The notes below the pieces were generated by a model that saw only the letters and a program-made list of their open reading frames with translations, was not told the DNA's origin and did no database searches. Below, one piece after another: positions 1 to 7,730 of a DNA stretch of 23,812 bases. The stretch covers positions 1 through 23,812 of the forward strand of contig CBFHSX010000028.1 in NCBI GenBank assembly GCA_965658615.1. The letters run 5' to 3'. The position numbers were made by a program, and so were the translations under genes. Position 1 is the first letter of the stretch; the number at the start of each line of letters is the position of its first letter. This stretch comes from UBA8337 sp965658615. Its GTDB lineage: Bacteria > Pseudomonadota > Alphaproteobacteria > RS24.

Positions 1-275
1 CTCAGACCAGCTAAAGATCGTAGCCTTGGTGAGCCATTACCTCACCAACTAGCTAATCCTACGCGGGTTCATCCAAAGGCAATAAATCTTTCCCCTTGCG
101 GGCTTATCCGGTATTAGCCATCGTTTCCAATGGTTGTCCCGAACCTCTGGGCAGATCCCCACGCGTTACTCACCCGTCTGCCACTGTCCACTTCCGAAGA
201 AGCTTATCGTTCGACTTGCATGTGTTAGGCCTGCCGCCAGCGTTCGTTCTGAGCCAGGATCAAACTCTCAAGTTT
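1..275 (-). rRNA. rrs: 16S ribosomal RNA, 5' end (partial)
   Basis: Read on the minus strand, 249-268 is exactly the universal bacterial 16S forward-primer site near the 5' end (AGAGTTTGATCCTGGCTCAG). It is followed by the usual conserved 5'-domain segments (AACGAACGCTGGCGGCAGGC, then ACGCGTGGG). The gene runs off the left edge, so only about the first 275 nt are present. The 5' end is placed near 275 by analogy with E. coli, where about seven bases precede this motif; the exact processed end is not visible. The leftward direction means the rest of the rRNA operon lies outside the window. Confidence 0.97.
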
Positions 276-704
276 GATTCTGCAATCATCACATTACTAA
301 ACGTTCAAACCATATCATATGATATGATGCGTATTAACGAGTTCCCACTTCACTATACCCCATCCGATAAATCGGCACAGGCATAGGAGTGGAAGAAACG
401 TAAGACGTAACGTTTAGCAATCAAAGGAGATTGCTTGTTCTGTTGTTGACCTCAGTAAACCGGGTCAACACGCCAGGACACCGCCGTCCACGTTTCTCTT
501 TCAATATCTACAATGTCAAACAGCTGCTATCGGGTTAACCCTTCAAGCCCTCAAGAGCGAAAAACACCGTTTGCCCGTTTCCGGCCAATCCCGCGTTTTC
601 AACCTCTGTGAGGATCAATATTGATTCCACACCTAAATGATTAAATCAAGCCCCCGAGGGAGCGGCATGGCCAGCGGGGTTACTGATTGACCCGCGCCGG
701 ATGT
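276..704 (-). other. rRNA operon leader (transcribed spacer 5' of 16S)
   Basis: This is the untranslated leader between the inferred rRNA promoter (transcription start near 704) and mature 16S. It contains no credible gene on either strand. By eye it holds several inverted repeats: a perfect 16-bp palindrome (311-326), AAACGT/ACGTTT arms (396-401 and 410-415), a 7-bp stem with 6-nt loop (416-422/429-435), an 8-bp stem with 11-nt loop (444-451/463-470), and palindromes at 532-541 and 614-625. The segment around 483-524 reads on the minus strand as GTTTGACATTGTAGATATTG followed by a GAAAGAGAAACGTGG block. I recognise this from memory as a conserved alphaproteobacterial rrn leader element, probably for antitermination or processing. 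Boundaries are inferred. Confidence 0.7.
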
Positions 705-710
705 GTGGTG

Positions 711-739
711 GGTATAGGGGGCAGGCGGATAACTGTCAA
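711..739 (-). promoter_or_regulatory. rRNA operon promoter (sigma70 type)
   Basis: On the minus strand a perfect -35 hexamer TTGACA (734-739) is separated by 17 bp from TATACC (711-716) as -10. It points at the 16S gene, with a transcription start expected near 704. A-tract DNA directly upstream (741-779) would suit an UP element. This is the best-scoring promoter-like sequence I see in the window. Confidence 0.85.
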
Positions 740-740
740 A

Positions 741-779
741 GGCTTTTTTTCAAAAAACCGTAAAAAAAGCATTTTTTTT
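741..779 (-). promoter_or_regulatory. A/T-tract UP-element-like region upstream of the rRNA promoter
   Basis: Phased runs of 6-8 A or T lie immediately upstream of the -35 hexamer of the rRNA promoter. They include a 9-bp inverted repeat, GCTTTTTTT (742-750) and AAAAAAAGC (762-770), with an 11-nt spacer. Such tracts are typical binding sites for the RNA polymerase alpha C-terminal domain and are intrinsically curved. The same DNA is also upstream of the divergent M23 peptidase gene. Confidence 0.55.
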
Positions 780-871
780 CACTCGGGCTATTTTTGGTAG
801 GGATTCAAGGGCTTTAACCCCTAGATATAGATATTTACGAATGTGTCGTTCACCTATTTATCCGCCTTGTC

Positions 872-901
872 TTGACATTTCTGGGCGGCGCGGCGCATTT
901 T
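872..901 (+). promoter_or_regulatory. Candidate promoter of the M23 peptidase gene
   Basis: TTGACA (872-877) is followed after 18 bp by CATTTT (896-901). The -35 is perfect and the -10 is weak. A start about seven bases downstream would fall at 908-909, on or next to the ATG at 909, which suggests a leaderless message. Confidence 0.4.
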
Positions 902-908
902 TGGAGCC

Positions 909-2327
909 ATGCAAGAGCAAAACCCATTTGCGGGCGATAACGATTCCCACGCCGCACCGGCTGAACCGATCGAGATTAGCCAGAAGCGCCGCCGCCGCGC
1001 GCGTCGCCGCTTTACCCTGGCGGTCGGCTTTTCTGCAGCGCTGGTCGGTTATCTGGCGGCCAATATGCTGGCGCCGGAAACCGGCAATCCAAATCTCAGC
1101 GCCCGCCCGGCCCCGTCTGATCCGACACTGGCCGCCCGCTGGGCCGGCCAGACACCGATGCAACGCCGCCATATGACCGACCAACTTGTAGTCGGCGATA
1201 CGCTGGCCGGTCTTTTGGCGCGTGCCAATGTTGATGCGGTCGAGGCCGATGCAGCACTGGATGAATTACGCCCGATATTTGATGTGCGGCGCTTAAAGCC
1301 CGGACAGGCCGTGCGGGTTTTTCGTGAATGGCCGGCCGATGCCGACCCCGAAACCGATAGCGGTCGCTTTGCCGGTTTTGACTTTATCCCGCAGCCACGT
1401 CGCCGCCTGATTGTGCGCCGCACCGGCCATATGCAATTTGATGCCGTCGAAGAACAGCGCCAATTGAGCGAAAAATATTTCCTCTCCGACAGCCTCATCA
1501 CCTCATCTGTCTATGAAGCGGCGCGCGGCGGCGGCATGTCACCCAATCTGGTGGTGGCGCTTATTCGCCTGTTCTCCTTCTCGATTGATTTCCAACGCGA
1601 TATCCGCGAAGGCGACCAGCTCGAAGTGCTGTATACGCGCCGCTTTGACGCCAATAACCAACTTGCCGAGGAAGGCGATATCATGTTCGCCGCCCTGACC
1701 AATCGCGGCAAACGCTATGCCTATTGGCGGGTGCCGCATGATGATGGCAGTTTCGGCTATTATGACAGCGAAGGCCGCTCAGTGCAGCGCCTGTTAATGC
1801 GTACACCGGTTGACGGCGCGCGCTTATCGTCGCGCTTTGGCATGCGGCGGCACCCGATACTCGGCTATACGCGCCTGCATCGCGGGCTCGATTTCGCCGC
1901 CCCGACCGGCACACCGATTTACGCCGCCGGTGACGGCACAATCGACCGCATCGGCACTTATGGCAATAATGGCAAATATATCCGCATCACCCATAAAAAC
2001 GGCTATCAAACCGCCTATGCGCATATGAACGGCTTTGCGCGGCGGCTGAAAAAAGGCAGCAAAGTGCGACAAGGCCAAGTCATTGGCTATGTCGGTCGCA
2101 CCGGTTTGGCCACCGGCCCGCATCTGCATTACGAAGTCATGCATTATGAAAAGCCGGTCAATCCACGCGAGCTGAACGTGCCGGCGCAAAGCAGCTATGA
2201 CGATCGGGCAAAATTAGAGGCCATCAAAAATCAACTGACCGAGCGGGTTGCCAATTTGGCCAGCCGCGATAACAGCCTGCGCTCGCTGCCGCGCCGCCGC
2301 ACGGCTTTGAGCACACCGGCCCAATAA
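909..2327 (+). CDS. Membrane-anchored M23 family metallopeptidase (MepM-like murein endopeptidase)
   Basis: The 472-residue protein is a probable periplasmic peptidoglycan DD-endopeptidase. An Arg-rich cytoplasmic head (about 26-34) precedes one membrane segment (about 36-53), giving a signal-anchor topology. The middle (about 95-140) resembles the OapA/LysM-like region of MepM-type proteins. The C-terminal LytM domain has the zinc and catalytic residues: H324 and D328 (HRGLD), H372 (AYAHM), and H405/H407 (HLHYE). Length is close to E. coli MepM (440). An in-frame stop at 873-875 and no other upstream start fix the ATG at 909. A GGAG lies only two bases before it, too close for a normal Shine-Dalgarno, so initiation may be leaderless. 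The gene diverges from the rRNA operon and its stop is 6 bp from that of convergent clpB. M23 assignment is secure; substrate and partner are inferred. Confidence 0.9.
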   Translation: MQEQNPFAGDNDSHAAPAEPIEISQKRRRRARRRFTLAVGFSAALVGYLAANMLAPETGNPNLSARPAPSDPTLAARWAGQTPMQRRHMTDQLVVGDTLAGLLARANVDAVEADAALDELRPIFDVRRLKPGQAVRVFREWPADADPETDSGRFAGFDFIPQPRRRLIVRRTGHMQFDAVEEQRQLSEKYFLSDSLITSSVYEAARGGGMSPNLVVALIRLFSFSIDFQRDIREGDQLEVLYTRRFDANNQLAEEGDIMFAALTNRGKRYAYWRVPHDDGSFGYYDSEGRSVQRLLMRTPVDGARLSSRFGMRRHPILGYTRLHRGLDFAAPTGTPIYAAGDGTIDRIGTYGNNGKYIRITHKNGYQTAYAHMNGFARRLKKGSKVRQGQVIGYVGRTGLATGPHLHYEVMHYEKPVNPRELNVPAQSSYDDRAKLEAIKNQLTERVANLASRDNSLRSLPRRRTALSTPAQ

Positions 2328-2333
2328 AAACGC

Positions 2334-4931
2334 TTAATGCAGCGGCGTGCCGGCTTCCCCGCTCAGCGCAATCGCGTCGTCAATCACCTTAATCTGCACA
2401 TGTGCATCATCGGCCAAATGACCGGCGAGGATTTCCTCGGCCAGCCGGTCCTGCACTTCGCGCTGGATGACACGCTTTAAGGGCCGCGCCCCATAGACCG
2501 CGTCATAGCCCTTATCGGCCAGCCAGTCGCGCGCGCCATCATCCATTTGCAGCGCCATGCCGCGCCCGGCCAGCAGCCCTTGCAGGCGCGCCATTTGAAT
2601 ATCGACAATGGCACCCATTTGCGACGGCTGCAGCCGTTCAAACAGCATAATATCGTCAAGCCGGTTCAAAAACTCCGGCCGAAACGCCGCACGAACCTCA
2701 TCCATCACCGCGTCGCGGGCTTGTTCGGCCACCGCTCCATCGGGCAAAGCAGCCAAATGCTGCGCCCCCAAATTCGAGGTCAGGATAATCAGCGTATTGC
2801 GAAAATCCACCGTGCGCCCCTGCCCATCGGTCAGCCGCCCGTCATCCAGCACTTGTAGCAGCACATTAAACACATCGCCATGCGCTTTTTCGACCTCGTC
2901 AAACAGCACGATTTGATACGGCCGACGCCGCACCGCTTCGGTCAGCGCGCCGCCTTCATCGTAGCCGACATAGCCGGGTGGTGCGCCAATGAGGCGCGAA
3001 ACCGAGTGCTTTTCCATATATTCCGACATGTCGAGGCGGCATATGGCTCCCTCATCATCGAAGAGAAATTCAGCCAAAGCTTTGGTCAATTCGGTCTTGC
3101 CGACACCGGTCGGGCCAAGAAACAAAAACGAGCCAATCGGGCGTTGCGGGTCTTGCAAGCCCGCCCTTGCGCGGCGCACGGCCCGCGCCACGCCTTCAAT
3201 CGGCGCGTCTTGTCCGATGACGCGACCATGCAGATAAGTCTCCATGGCGAGCAATTTCTCGCGCTCGCCTTCGAGCATTTTATCGACCGGCACACCGGTC
3301 CAGCGCGACACGATTTGCGCAATATGCTCATCCCCGACCGCCTCTTCCAGCATGGCGGCATCGACCTCCTGCGCACGCGCTTCGGCCGCCTCAATATCGG
3401 TCTCAAGCTGCGGGATAACGCCATAAGCCAGTTCCGAGGCACGCTCCAATTCACCTTTTCTTTGCACTTGTTCAAGCTCAAGGCGCGCCGCTTCCAATTG
3501 CTCTTTCAGCTTTTGTGCGCCCGCCAGCTTGTCTTTTTCCGCCTGCCAGCGCGCCGTCAAAGCGGCCAAGCTCTCTTCCAACTCAGCCAATTCGGTTTCC
3601 AATTTCATCAAACGCTCGGCCGAGGCCTTATCGCTTTCTTTTTTCAATGCCTCGCGTTCAATCTTCAACTGGATGACGCGGCGGTCCAGCTCATCAAGCG
3701 CTTCAGGTTTCGAGTCGATTTGCATGCGTAGACGACTGGCTGCCTCATCGACCAAATCAATCGCCTTATCCGGCAAAAACCGATCGGTAATATAGCGTTG
3801 CGACAATTGCGCGGCGGCGACAATCGCCGCATCAGAGATACGCACGCCATGGTGCAGCTCGTATTTTTCCTTCAGGCCGCGCAGGATAGACACCGCGTCC
3901 TCAACGCTCGGCTCCTCGATAAAGACCGGCTGAAAGCGGCGTGCCAAAGCGGCGTCTTTTTCGACATGTTTGCGATACTCATCCAATGTTGTCGCGCCGA
4001 TGCAATGCAGATCGCCGCGCGCCAAAGCCGGTTTCAACAGATTCGACGCATCCATCGCGCCATCCGCCGCCCCGGCCCCGACCAGCGTGTGCATCTCATC
4101 AATGAATAAAATAATATCGCCCTCAGCCTTGGTCACTTCCTGCAGCACGGCCTTCAGGCGCTCCTCAAACTCGCCGCGAAATTTCGCCCCGGCGATGAGC
4201 GCGCCCATATCCAGCGCCATGAGTTTTTTATGGTGCAAGCTTTCGGGCACGTCACCGGCAATAATGCGCAGCGCCAGCCCCTCGGCAATGGCCGTCTTGC
4301 CGACGCCCGGCTCGCCGATAAGCACCGGATTGTTTTTGGTACGCCGCGACAGCACTTGCATGGCGCGGCGGATTTGTTCATCGCGCCCGATCACCGGATC
4401 GAGCTTACCGCTTTGCGCATCTGCCGTCAGATCGCGGGCATATTTCGACAATGCCTCATAAGCATCCTCTGCCGCCGCGCTATCGGCTGTGCGGCCTTGG
4501 CGCAAATCAGCAATCGCCGCTTCAAGGGCTTTTGGGGTCACGCCGCACGCAGAAAGCGCGCGCGCGACATCGCCCTTGCCCTCCGCCATGGCGGCCAAAA
4601 GACGCTCTAGCGTGACAAAGCGGTCGCCGATTTTATCGGCTTGTTTTTCGGCCAGCGCGAAGAGTTTGGCCGTCTCATTGGCCAAGGATAATTGCGCCGC
4701 GCCGCTTTGTTGGGTCGCCATTTTCGACAGTGCCGCCTCAGCTGCTTCGCCAAGTTGGGCAACATCGCCGCCCGTCGCAGCAATGAGATTGCGAGCCAAG
4801 CCGCCGGCCTCGGCAAGGCTTTGCGCCAGCACATGCCACGGCGTTAATTGCGTATGCCCGCGCAGCAGCGCATCAGATTGTGCGGCCTGCAAAATCTGTC
4901 CGACTTTTTGCGTATAGCGCTCAGTATTCAT
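2334..4931 (-). CDS. clpB: ATP-dependent chaperone ClpB (protein disaggregase)
   Basis: This cytoplasmic Hsp100 AAA+ disaggregase rescues aggregated proteins with DnaK. From the chosen start it has 865 residues (E. coli 857). Visible are a Clp N-domain, the first AAA module with Walker A GEPGVGKT (206-213), a long charged coiled-coil middle domain characteristic of ClpB rather than ClpA, and a second AAA module with GPTGVGKT (606-613). Two ATGs lie close together, at 4937 and 4931. The GAGG element ends one base before the first but seven before the second, so I chose 4931, which gives MNTERYTQKVG as in other alphaproteobacterial ClpB proteins. A heat-shock-like promoter lies just upstream, after a terminator, so clpB is probably expressed apart from the preceding gene. 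It is convergent with the M23 gene. Confidence 0.97.
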   Translation of the reverse strand: MNTERYTQKVGQILQAAQSDALLRGHTQLTPWHVLAQSLAEAGGLARNLIAATGGDVAQLGEAAEAALSKMATQQSGAAQLSLANETAKLFALAEKQADKIGDRFVTLERLLAAMAEGKGDVARALSACGVTPKALEAAIADLRQGRTADSAAAEDAYEALSKYARDLTADAQSGKLDPVIGRDEQIRRAMQVLSRRTKNNPVLIGEPGVGKTAIAEGLALRIIAGDVPESLHHKKLMALDMGALIAGAKFRGEFEERLKAVLQEVTKAEGDIILFIDEMHTLVGAGAADGAMDASNLLKPALARGDLHCIGATTLDEYRKHVEKDAALARRFQPVFIEEPSVEDAVSILRGLKEKYELHHGVRISDAAIVAAAQLSQRYITDRFLPDKAIDLVDEAASRLRMQIDSKPEALDELDRRVIQLKIEREALKKESDKASAERLMKLETELAELEESLAALTARWQAEKDKLAGAQKLKEQLEAARLELEQVQRKGELERASELAYGVIPQLETDIEAAEARAQEVDAAMLEEAVGDEHIAQIVSRWTGVPVDKMLEGEREKLLAMETYLHGRVIGQDAPIEGVARAVRRARAGLQDPQRPIGSFLFLGPTGVGKTELTKALAEFLFDDEGAICRLDMSEYMEKHSVSRLIGAPPGYVGYDEGGALTEAVRRRPYQIVLFDEVEKAHGDVFNVLLQVLDDGRLTDGQGRTVDFRNTLIILTSNLGAQHLAALPDGAVAEQARDAVMDEVRAAFRPEFLNRLDDIMLFERLQPSQMGAIVDIQMARLQGLLAGRGMALQMDDGARDWLADKGYDAVYGARPLKRVIQREVQDRLAEEILAGHLADDAHVQIKVIDDAIALSGEAGTPLH

Positions 4932-4955
4932 GTCCATACCTCATTGTTTTTCCTG

Positions 4956-4984
4956 ATATGGGAAAACAAGGGGGAAACAACAAG
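4956..4984 (-). promoter_or_regulatory. Candidate heat-shock (RpoH/sigma32-type) promoter of clpB
   Basis: On the minus strand CTTGTTG (4978-4984) and CCCATAT (4956-4962) are separated by 15 bp. This resembles the sigma32 consensus (CTTGAAA and CCCCATnT, 13-17 bp apart). clpB is a classic RpoH target. The -35 box begins at the last base of the upstream terminator stem, so terminator tail and promoter share DNA. Called by eye. Confidence 0.5.
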
Positions 4985-5012
4985 ACCCGCCGCGCAACGC
5001 TGCGGGCGGGTC
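4972..5012 (-). terminator. Rho-independent terminator after the DUF4167 gene
   Basis: Read on the minus strand, GACCCGCC (5005-5012) and GGCGGGTC (4984-4991) form a perfect 8-bp stem, with further pairing CGCA/TGCG inside the 13-nt loop. The T-rich tail TTGTTGTTT follows. It lies 37 bp past the stop of the DUF4167 gene and before clpB. Confidence 0.8.
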
Positions 5013-5048
5013 TCATTTGGCCATATAGGCGGCCATAGGTCGGCACGT

Positions 5049-5582
5049 TTATTCGGCTGATTGCACCTCAGCTTCGGGCGCATCGCCCTCGGCTTGCACG
5101 GGGGCAGGCATGTCCAACTCGGCCGTATCTGCGGCCGGGCTCTCTTCATCTCCGTTCGCCGTATCGGCTTTTTTCTTCCGCAAGGGCCCGCGACGCCGCG
5201 ACGGCTTGGCCGGCTTATCGCCTGCCTCATCGCCATCGCGTACCAGCACAAGCGGTTCGCCGGCGCCCTCATTGGTGTCGCCATGACCCGTTTCGCCCGT
5301 AGCTGCTTCGCCATTTGCGACCTCGCCATTGGCGGCTTCTTTATCCGCCTCGCTCGGCGCCGGCTGCATGGACAGCATAATGCGATAATAATGCTCGGCG
5401 TGCTGGCCATAATTTTCAGCCATCACCCTGTCACCCGACGACATGGCGTCGCGCGCCAGTGCTTGGTATTTTTCATAGACTTGGCTCGCCGTGCCGCGCA
5501 CGCGGACATCGGGGCCGTTACTGTCGTAAGAGCGGTTAACGGGATTTTGCTGGCGCCGTCCGCGCCCACGTGACCGTTTCAT
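5049..5582 (-). CDS. DUF4167 domain-containing protein (function unknown)
   Basis: This 177-residue protein belongs to the DUF4167 family, common in Alphaproteobacteria and often found between prmC and clpB, as here. The conserved part is residues 1 to about 70: a basic start (MKRSRGRGRRQQNP), the NRSYDSNGPDVRVRG motif, and a helical segment ending AENYGQHAEHYYRI. The rest is low-complexity, with Ala/Asn/Gly/Glu repeats, a basic patch (SRRRGPLRKKK) and an acidic tail, so probably disordered. The RGRGRR head suggests nucleic-acid binding, but that is inference. I chose ATG 5582 because the family domain starts there and GGATGG precedes it; an ATG at 5594 and a TTG at 5627 are in frame. It has its own promoter and is followed by a terminator. 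Confidence 0.88.
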   Translation of the reverse strand: MKRSRGRGRRQQNPVNRSYDSNGPDVRVRGTASQVYEKYQALARDAMSSGDRVMAENYGQHAEHYYRIMLSMQPAPSEADKEAANGEVANGEAATGETGHGDTNEGAGEPLVLVRDGDEAGDKPAKPSRRRGPLRKKKADTANGDEESPAADTAELDMPAPVQAEGDAPEAEVQSAE

Positions 5583-5644
5583 TGTGCCATCCATATTATG
5601 CGAAACCCGCACGATGCGGCGTTTCAATGCGTGATGATTTTCTT

Positions 5645-5673
5645 AATATACCCAGCGAGTTTCGAGCTTTCAA
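5645..5673 (-). promoter_or_regulatory. Promoter of the DUF4167 gene (sigma70 type)
   Basis: On the minus strand TTGAAA (5668-5673) and TATATT (5645-5650) are exactly 17 bp apart, in the 184-bp gap between prmC and the DUF4167 gene. The start would fall near 5638, giving a leader of about 55 nt to the ATG at 5582. I see no other feature in this gap. Confidence 0.65.
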
Positions 5674-5766
5674 AAATCAGGGAAACTGTCCGGCGCGGTT
5701 TCGTGTCTCACCGCCTCAAGACATGCAAAACCTAGCCCTTCGCCAAGACGATTGCAAACCCCTTTT

Positions 5767-6657
5767 TTATTTTTTTGTGACATGCCTATCCGCAGCTGAC
5801 ACGGCTTGGCCGTAAACCACGCGGTCACGGCCGGCCAAATCTTGCTGCACAGCGATGTTTGAAAACCCGGCCTCTTGCATAAAGCCGGTGACGGCGCGCG
5901 CTTGCAAAGCGCCGATCTCAAACACCAACCAGCCCCCTTGTGTCAAAAAGGCCGCCGCATGTCGGCATAAATGCCGATAGGGGTCGAGGCCGTCAGAGCC
6001 GCCGTAAAGTGCCAAATGCGGGTCGTAATCGGCCACATCGCGGGCCAACCATTCCATTTCGCCCGGCCCCAAATAGGGCGGATTGGAGATAATCATATGG
6101 TAAGTGCCGGCAATGTTTCCCAGCCAATCGCTCTCGATAAAGCTGGCGCGGTCGGCCAGCCCCAGCGCCGCCGCATTGGCCCGCGCCACATCGAGCGCGG
6201 GCGGCGATACATCGACACCGACGCCCGTCAGGACCGGACGTTCGGCCAAAAGCGTCAGCAGCAGACAGCCGCTGCCGGTACCGAGATCGAGCAGACGCGC
6301 CGCATCATCCTCGGGCAAATGCGCCAAAGCCACCTCAATCAGCGTCTCGCTATCGGGACGCGGGTCGAGCACGCGTTCATTAATGATGAAATCGCGGCCA
6401 TAAAAACCACGAGCGCCGAATATGCGCGAGACCGGTTTATGCTTGAGCCGCTGCGCCGCATAATCGGCCAGAAGCATAGCGGCTGCATCGCTTAGCTCTT
6501 CATCATGCGCCAGCGCCAATTGGCCGGCATCATAGTGAAGCGCCCCTTGCACGAGCAAGCGTGCATCCAATTCCGGCGTTTCAATATCGGCCTCACGAAG
6601 CAACGCGGCCAGCGCGCGTTGCGCGGCCTCTACCTGCATGCCGGTGAAATCTGTCAC
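5767..6657 (-). CDS. prmC: Peptide chain release factor N(5)-glutamine methyltransferase
   Basis: PrmC (HemK) uses S-adenosylmethionine to methylate the glutamine of the GGQ loop of release factors RF1 and RF2, speeding peptide release. The 296-residue protein has the PrmC N-terminal helical domain, SAM motif I DLGTGSG, and the catalytic NPPY motif at 192-195 that binds the substrate glutamine. The start is GTG at 6657, directly after the prfA stop (TAA then GTG), so translation is probably coupled; no strong ribosome binding site is visible. Its substrate RF1 is encoded immediately upstream, a common arrangement. The C-terminus ends in a run of A (VTKK). Confidence 0.95.
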   Translation of the reverse strand: MTDFTGMQVEAAQRALAALLREADIETPELDARLLVQGALHYDAGQLALAHDEELSDAAAMLLADYAAQRLKHKPVSRIFGARGFYGRDFIINERVLDPRPDSETLIEVALAHLPEDDAARLLDLGTGSGCLLLTLLAERPVLTGVGVDVSPPALDVARANAAALGLADRASFIESDWLGNIAGTYHMIISNPPYLGPGEMEWLARDVADYDPHLALYGGSDGLDPYRHLCRHAAAFLTQGGWLVFEIGALQARAVTGFMQEAGFSNIAVQQDLAGRDRVVYGQAVSAADRHVTKK

Positions 6658-7728
6658 TTAATCATTGCCGGTCGCGGCAAGGCGTTGTGTCTGGTCTTCG
6701 CGCACCAACGCATCGACCATTTCATCCAGCCCGTCACCGGCGAGAATTTTTTCCAGCTTGTGCAGGGTCAAATTAATCCGGTGATCCGTGACCCGGCCTT
6801 GCGGGAAATTATAGGTGCGAATGCGTTCCGAGCGGTCGCCCGAACCGACTTGGCTTTTGCGATCGGCGGCGCGTTCGCTATCGGCGCGCGCACGCTCGGC
6901 CTCAAACAAGCGGGCCCGCAAAACCTGCATCGCCTTGGCGCGGTTTTTGTGCTGCGATTTTTCATCCTGCTGCGACACGGTAATACCGGTCGGCAAATGG
7001 GTGATGCGCACGGCGCTATCGGTGGTGTTGACCGATTGCCCGCCCGGCCCCGAGGCGCGAAACACATCGACGCGCAGGTCTTTTTCTTCGATTTTAATAT
7101 CGACTTCCTCCGGCTCGGGCAGCACGGCGACCGTGGCGGCCGAGGTGTGGATCCGCCCACCGCTTTCGGTCTCCGGCACGCGCTGCACCCGGTGCACCCC
7201 GCTTTCAAACTTCAGCCGAGCAAACACGCCCTTGCCGCGAATGGCGGTGACAATTTCCTTATACCCGCCAATATCGCCTTCCGACTGGCTGATAATCTCT
7301 GACTTCCAGCCCTGCAAATCGGCATAGCGCGCATACATGCGATAGAGGTCGCCGGCGAAAAGCGCCGCCTCATCGCCACCCGTGCCGGCGCGCAATTCGA
7401 CGATAACGTTCAGCTCATCAGCGCTGTCTTTCGGTAGCAAGAGCACTTCCAACGCGCCCTCCATCTCGGGCAATTTGACCTGCAGCTCTTCCAATTCCAT
7501 GGCCGCCATTTCCGCCATTTCGGGATCATCGCCCTCGCTCAGCGCGGTCAAATCCGCAACCTCGCCCAGCGCGGCGCGATAGGCGCGCACGGCAGTAGCG
7601 ATCGGGTCCAGCTCGGCATATTCTTTCGATAATTCGACAAAACGTTCGGGCGGCAATTCCCCGTTCATCTCTTCTTGCAAAGCTTCGGCGCGCGCCAAAA
7701 TGGCGTCTAGGCGTTCTACTGGCAGCAT
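6658..7728 (-). CDS. prfA: Peptide chain release factor 1 (RF1)
   Basis: RF1 recognises UAA and UAG on the ribosome and triggers hydrolysis of peptidyl-tRNA. The 356-residue length fits the family (E. coli 360). The GGQ motif is at 229-231 (GPGGQSVNTTDSAVRI), and the codon-recognition loop is VPETESGGRIHTS, a PxT tripeptide in the PET form. PxT rather than SPF identifies RF1 rather than RF2. The ATG at 7728 is preceded by GAGGAA with 5-nt spacing, located in the end of ispG, whose TAG stop is 2 nt upstream. The gene is the fifth of the lysC-led set and is followed without a gap by prmC. Confidence 0.97.
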   Translation of the reverse strand: MLPVERLDAILARAEALQEEMNGELPPERFVELSKEYAELDPIATAVRAYRAALGEVADLTALSEGDDPEMAEMAAMELEELQVKLPEMEGALEVLLLPKDSADELNVIVELRAGTGGDEAALFAGDLYRMYARYADLQGWKSEIISQSEGDIGGYKEIVTAIRGKGVFARLKFESGVHRVQRVPETESGGRIHTSAATVAVLPEPEEVDIKIEEKDLRVDVFRASGPGGQSVNTTDSAVRITHLPTGITVSQQDEKSQHKNRAKAMQVLRARLFEAERARADSERAADRKSQVGSGDRSERIRTYNFPQGRVTDHRINLTLHKLEKILAGDGLDEMVDALVREDQTQRLAATGND

Positions 7729-7730
7729 GG

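Noticed and set aside
96..386. Open frame across the 16S 5' end and leader
   Set aside because: Mostly antisense of ribosomal RNA; no evidence for translation.
276..806. Enrichment of GANTC (CcrM) sites in the rRNA promoter region
   Set aside because: I counted three sites (276-280, 623-627, 802-806), close to the chance expectation for this length.
2310..2345. Terminator between the M23 gene and clpB
   Set aside because: Reading from clpB, a CGCT/AGCG stem precedes TTTTT, but four base pairs are too few for a credible terminator.
2880..3731. Long open frame (283 codons) antisense to clpB
   Set aside because: It lies wholly inside a certain ClpB gene, shows no recognisable domain, and is rich in Arg, Phe, Leu and His as expected from reading GC-rich codons backwards.
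5570..5815. Small + strand open frame opposite the prmC-DUF4167 gap
   Set aside because: It overlaps both neighbours and the minus-strand promoter, with no domain or ribosome binding site.
7131..7190. RF1 codon-recognition loop is PET, not PAT
   Set aside because: The middle residue of PxT varies among RF1 proteins, so this is not evidence of recoding.
6505..7302. 265-codon open frame antisense to prmC and prfA
   Set aside because: It spans two secure genes on the other strand and has no recognisable protein features.
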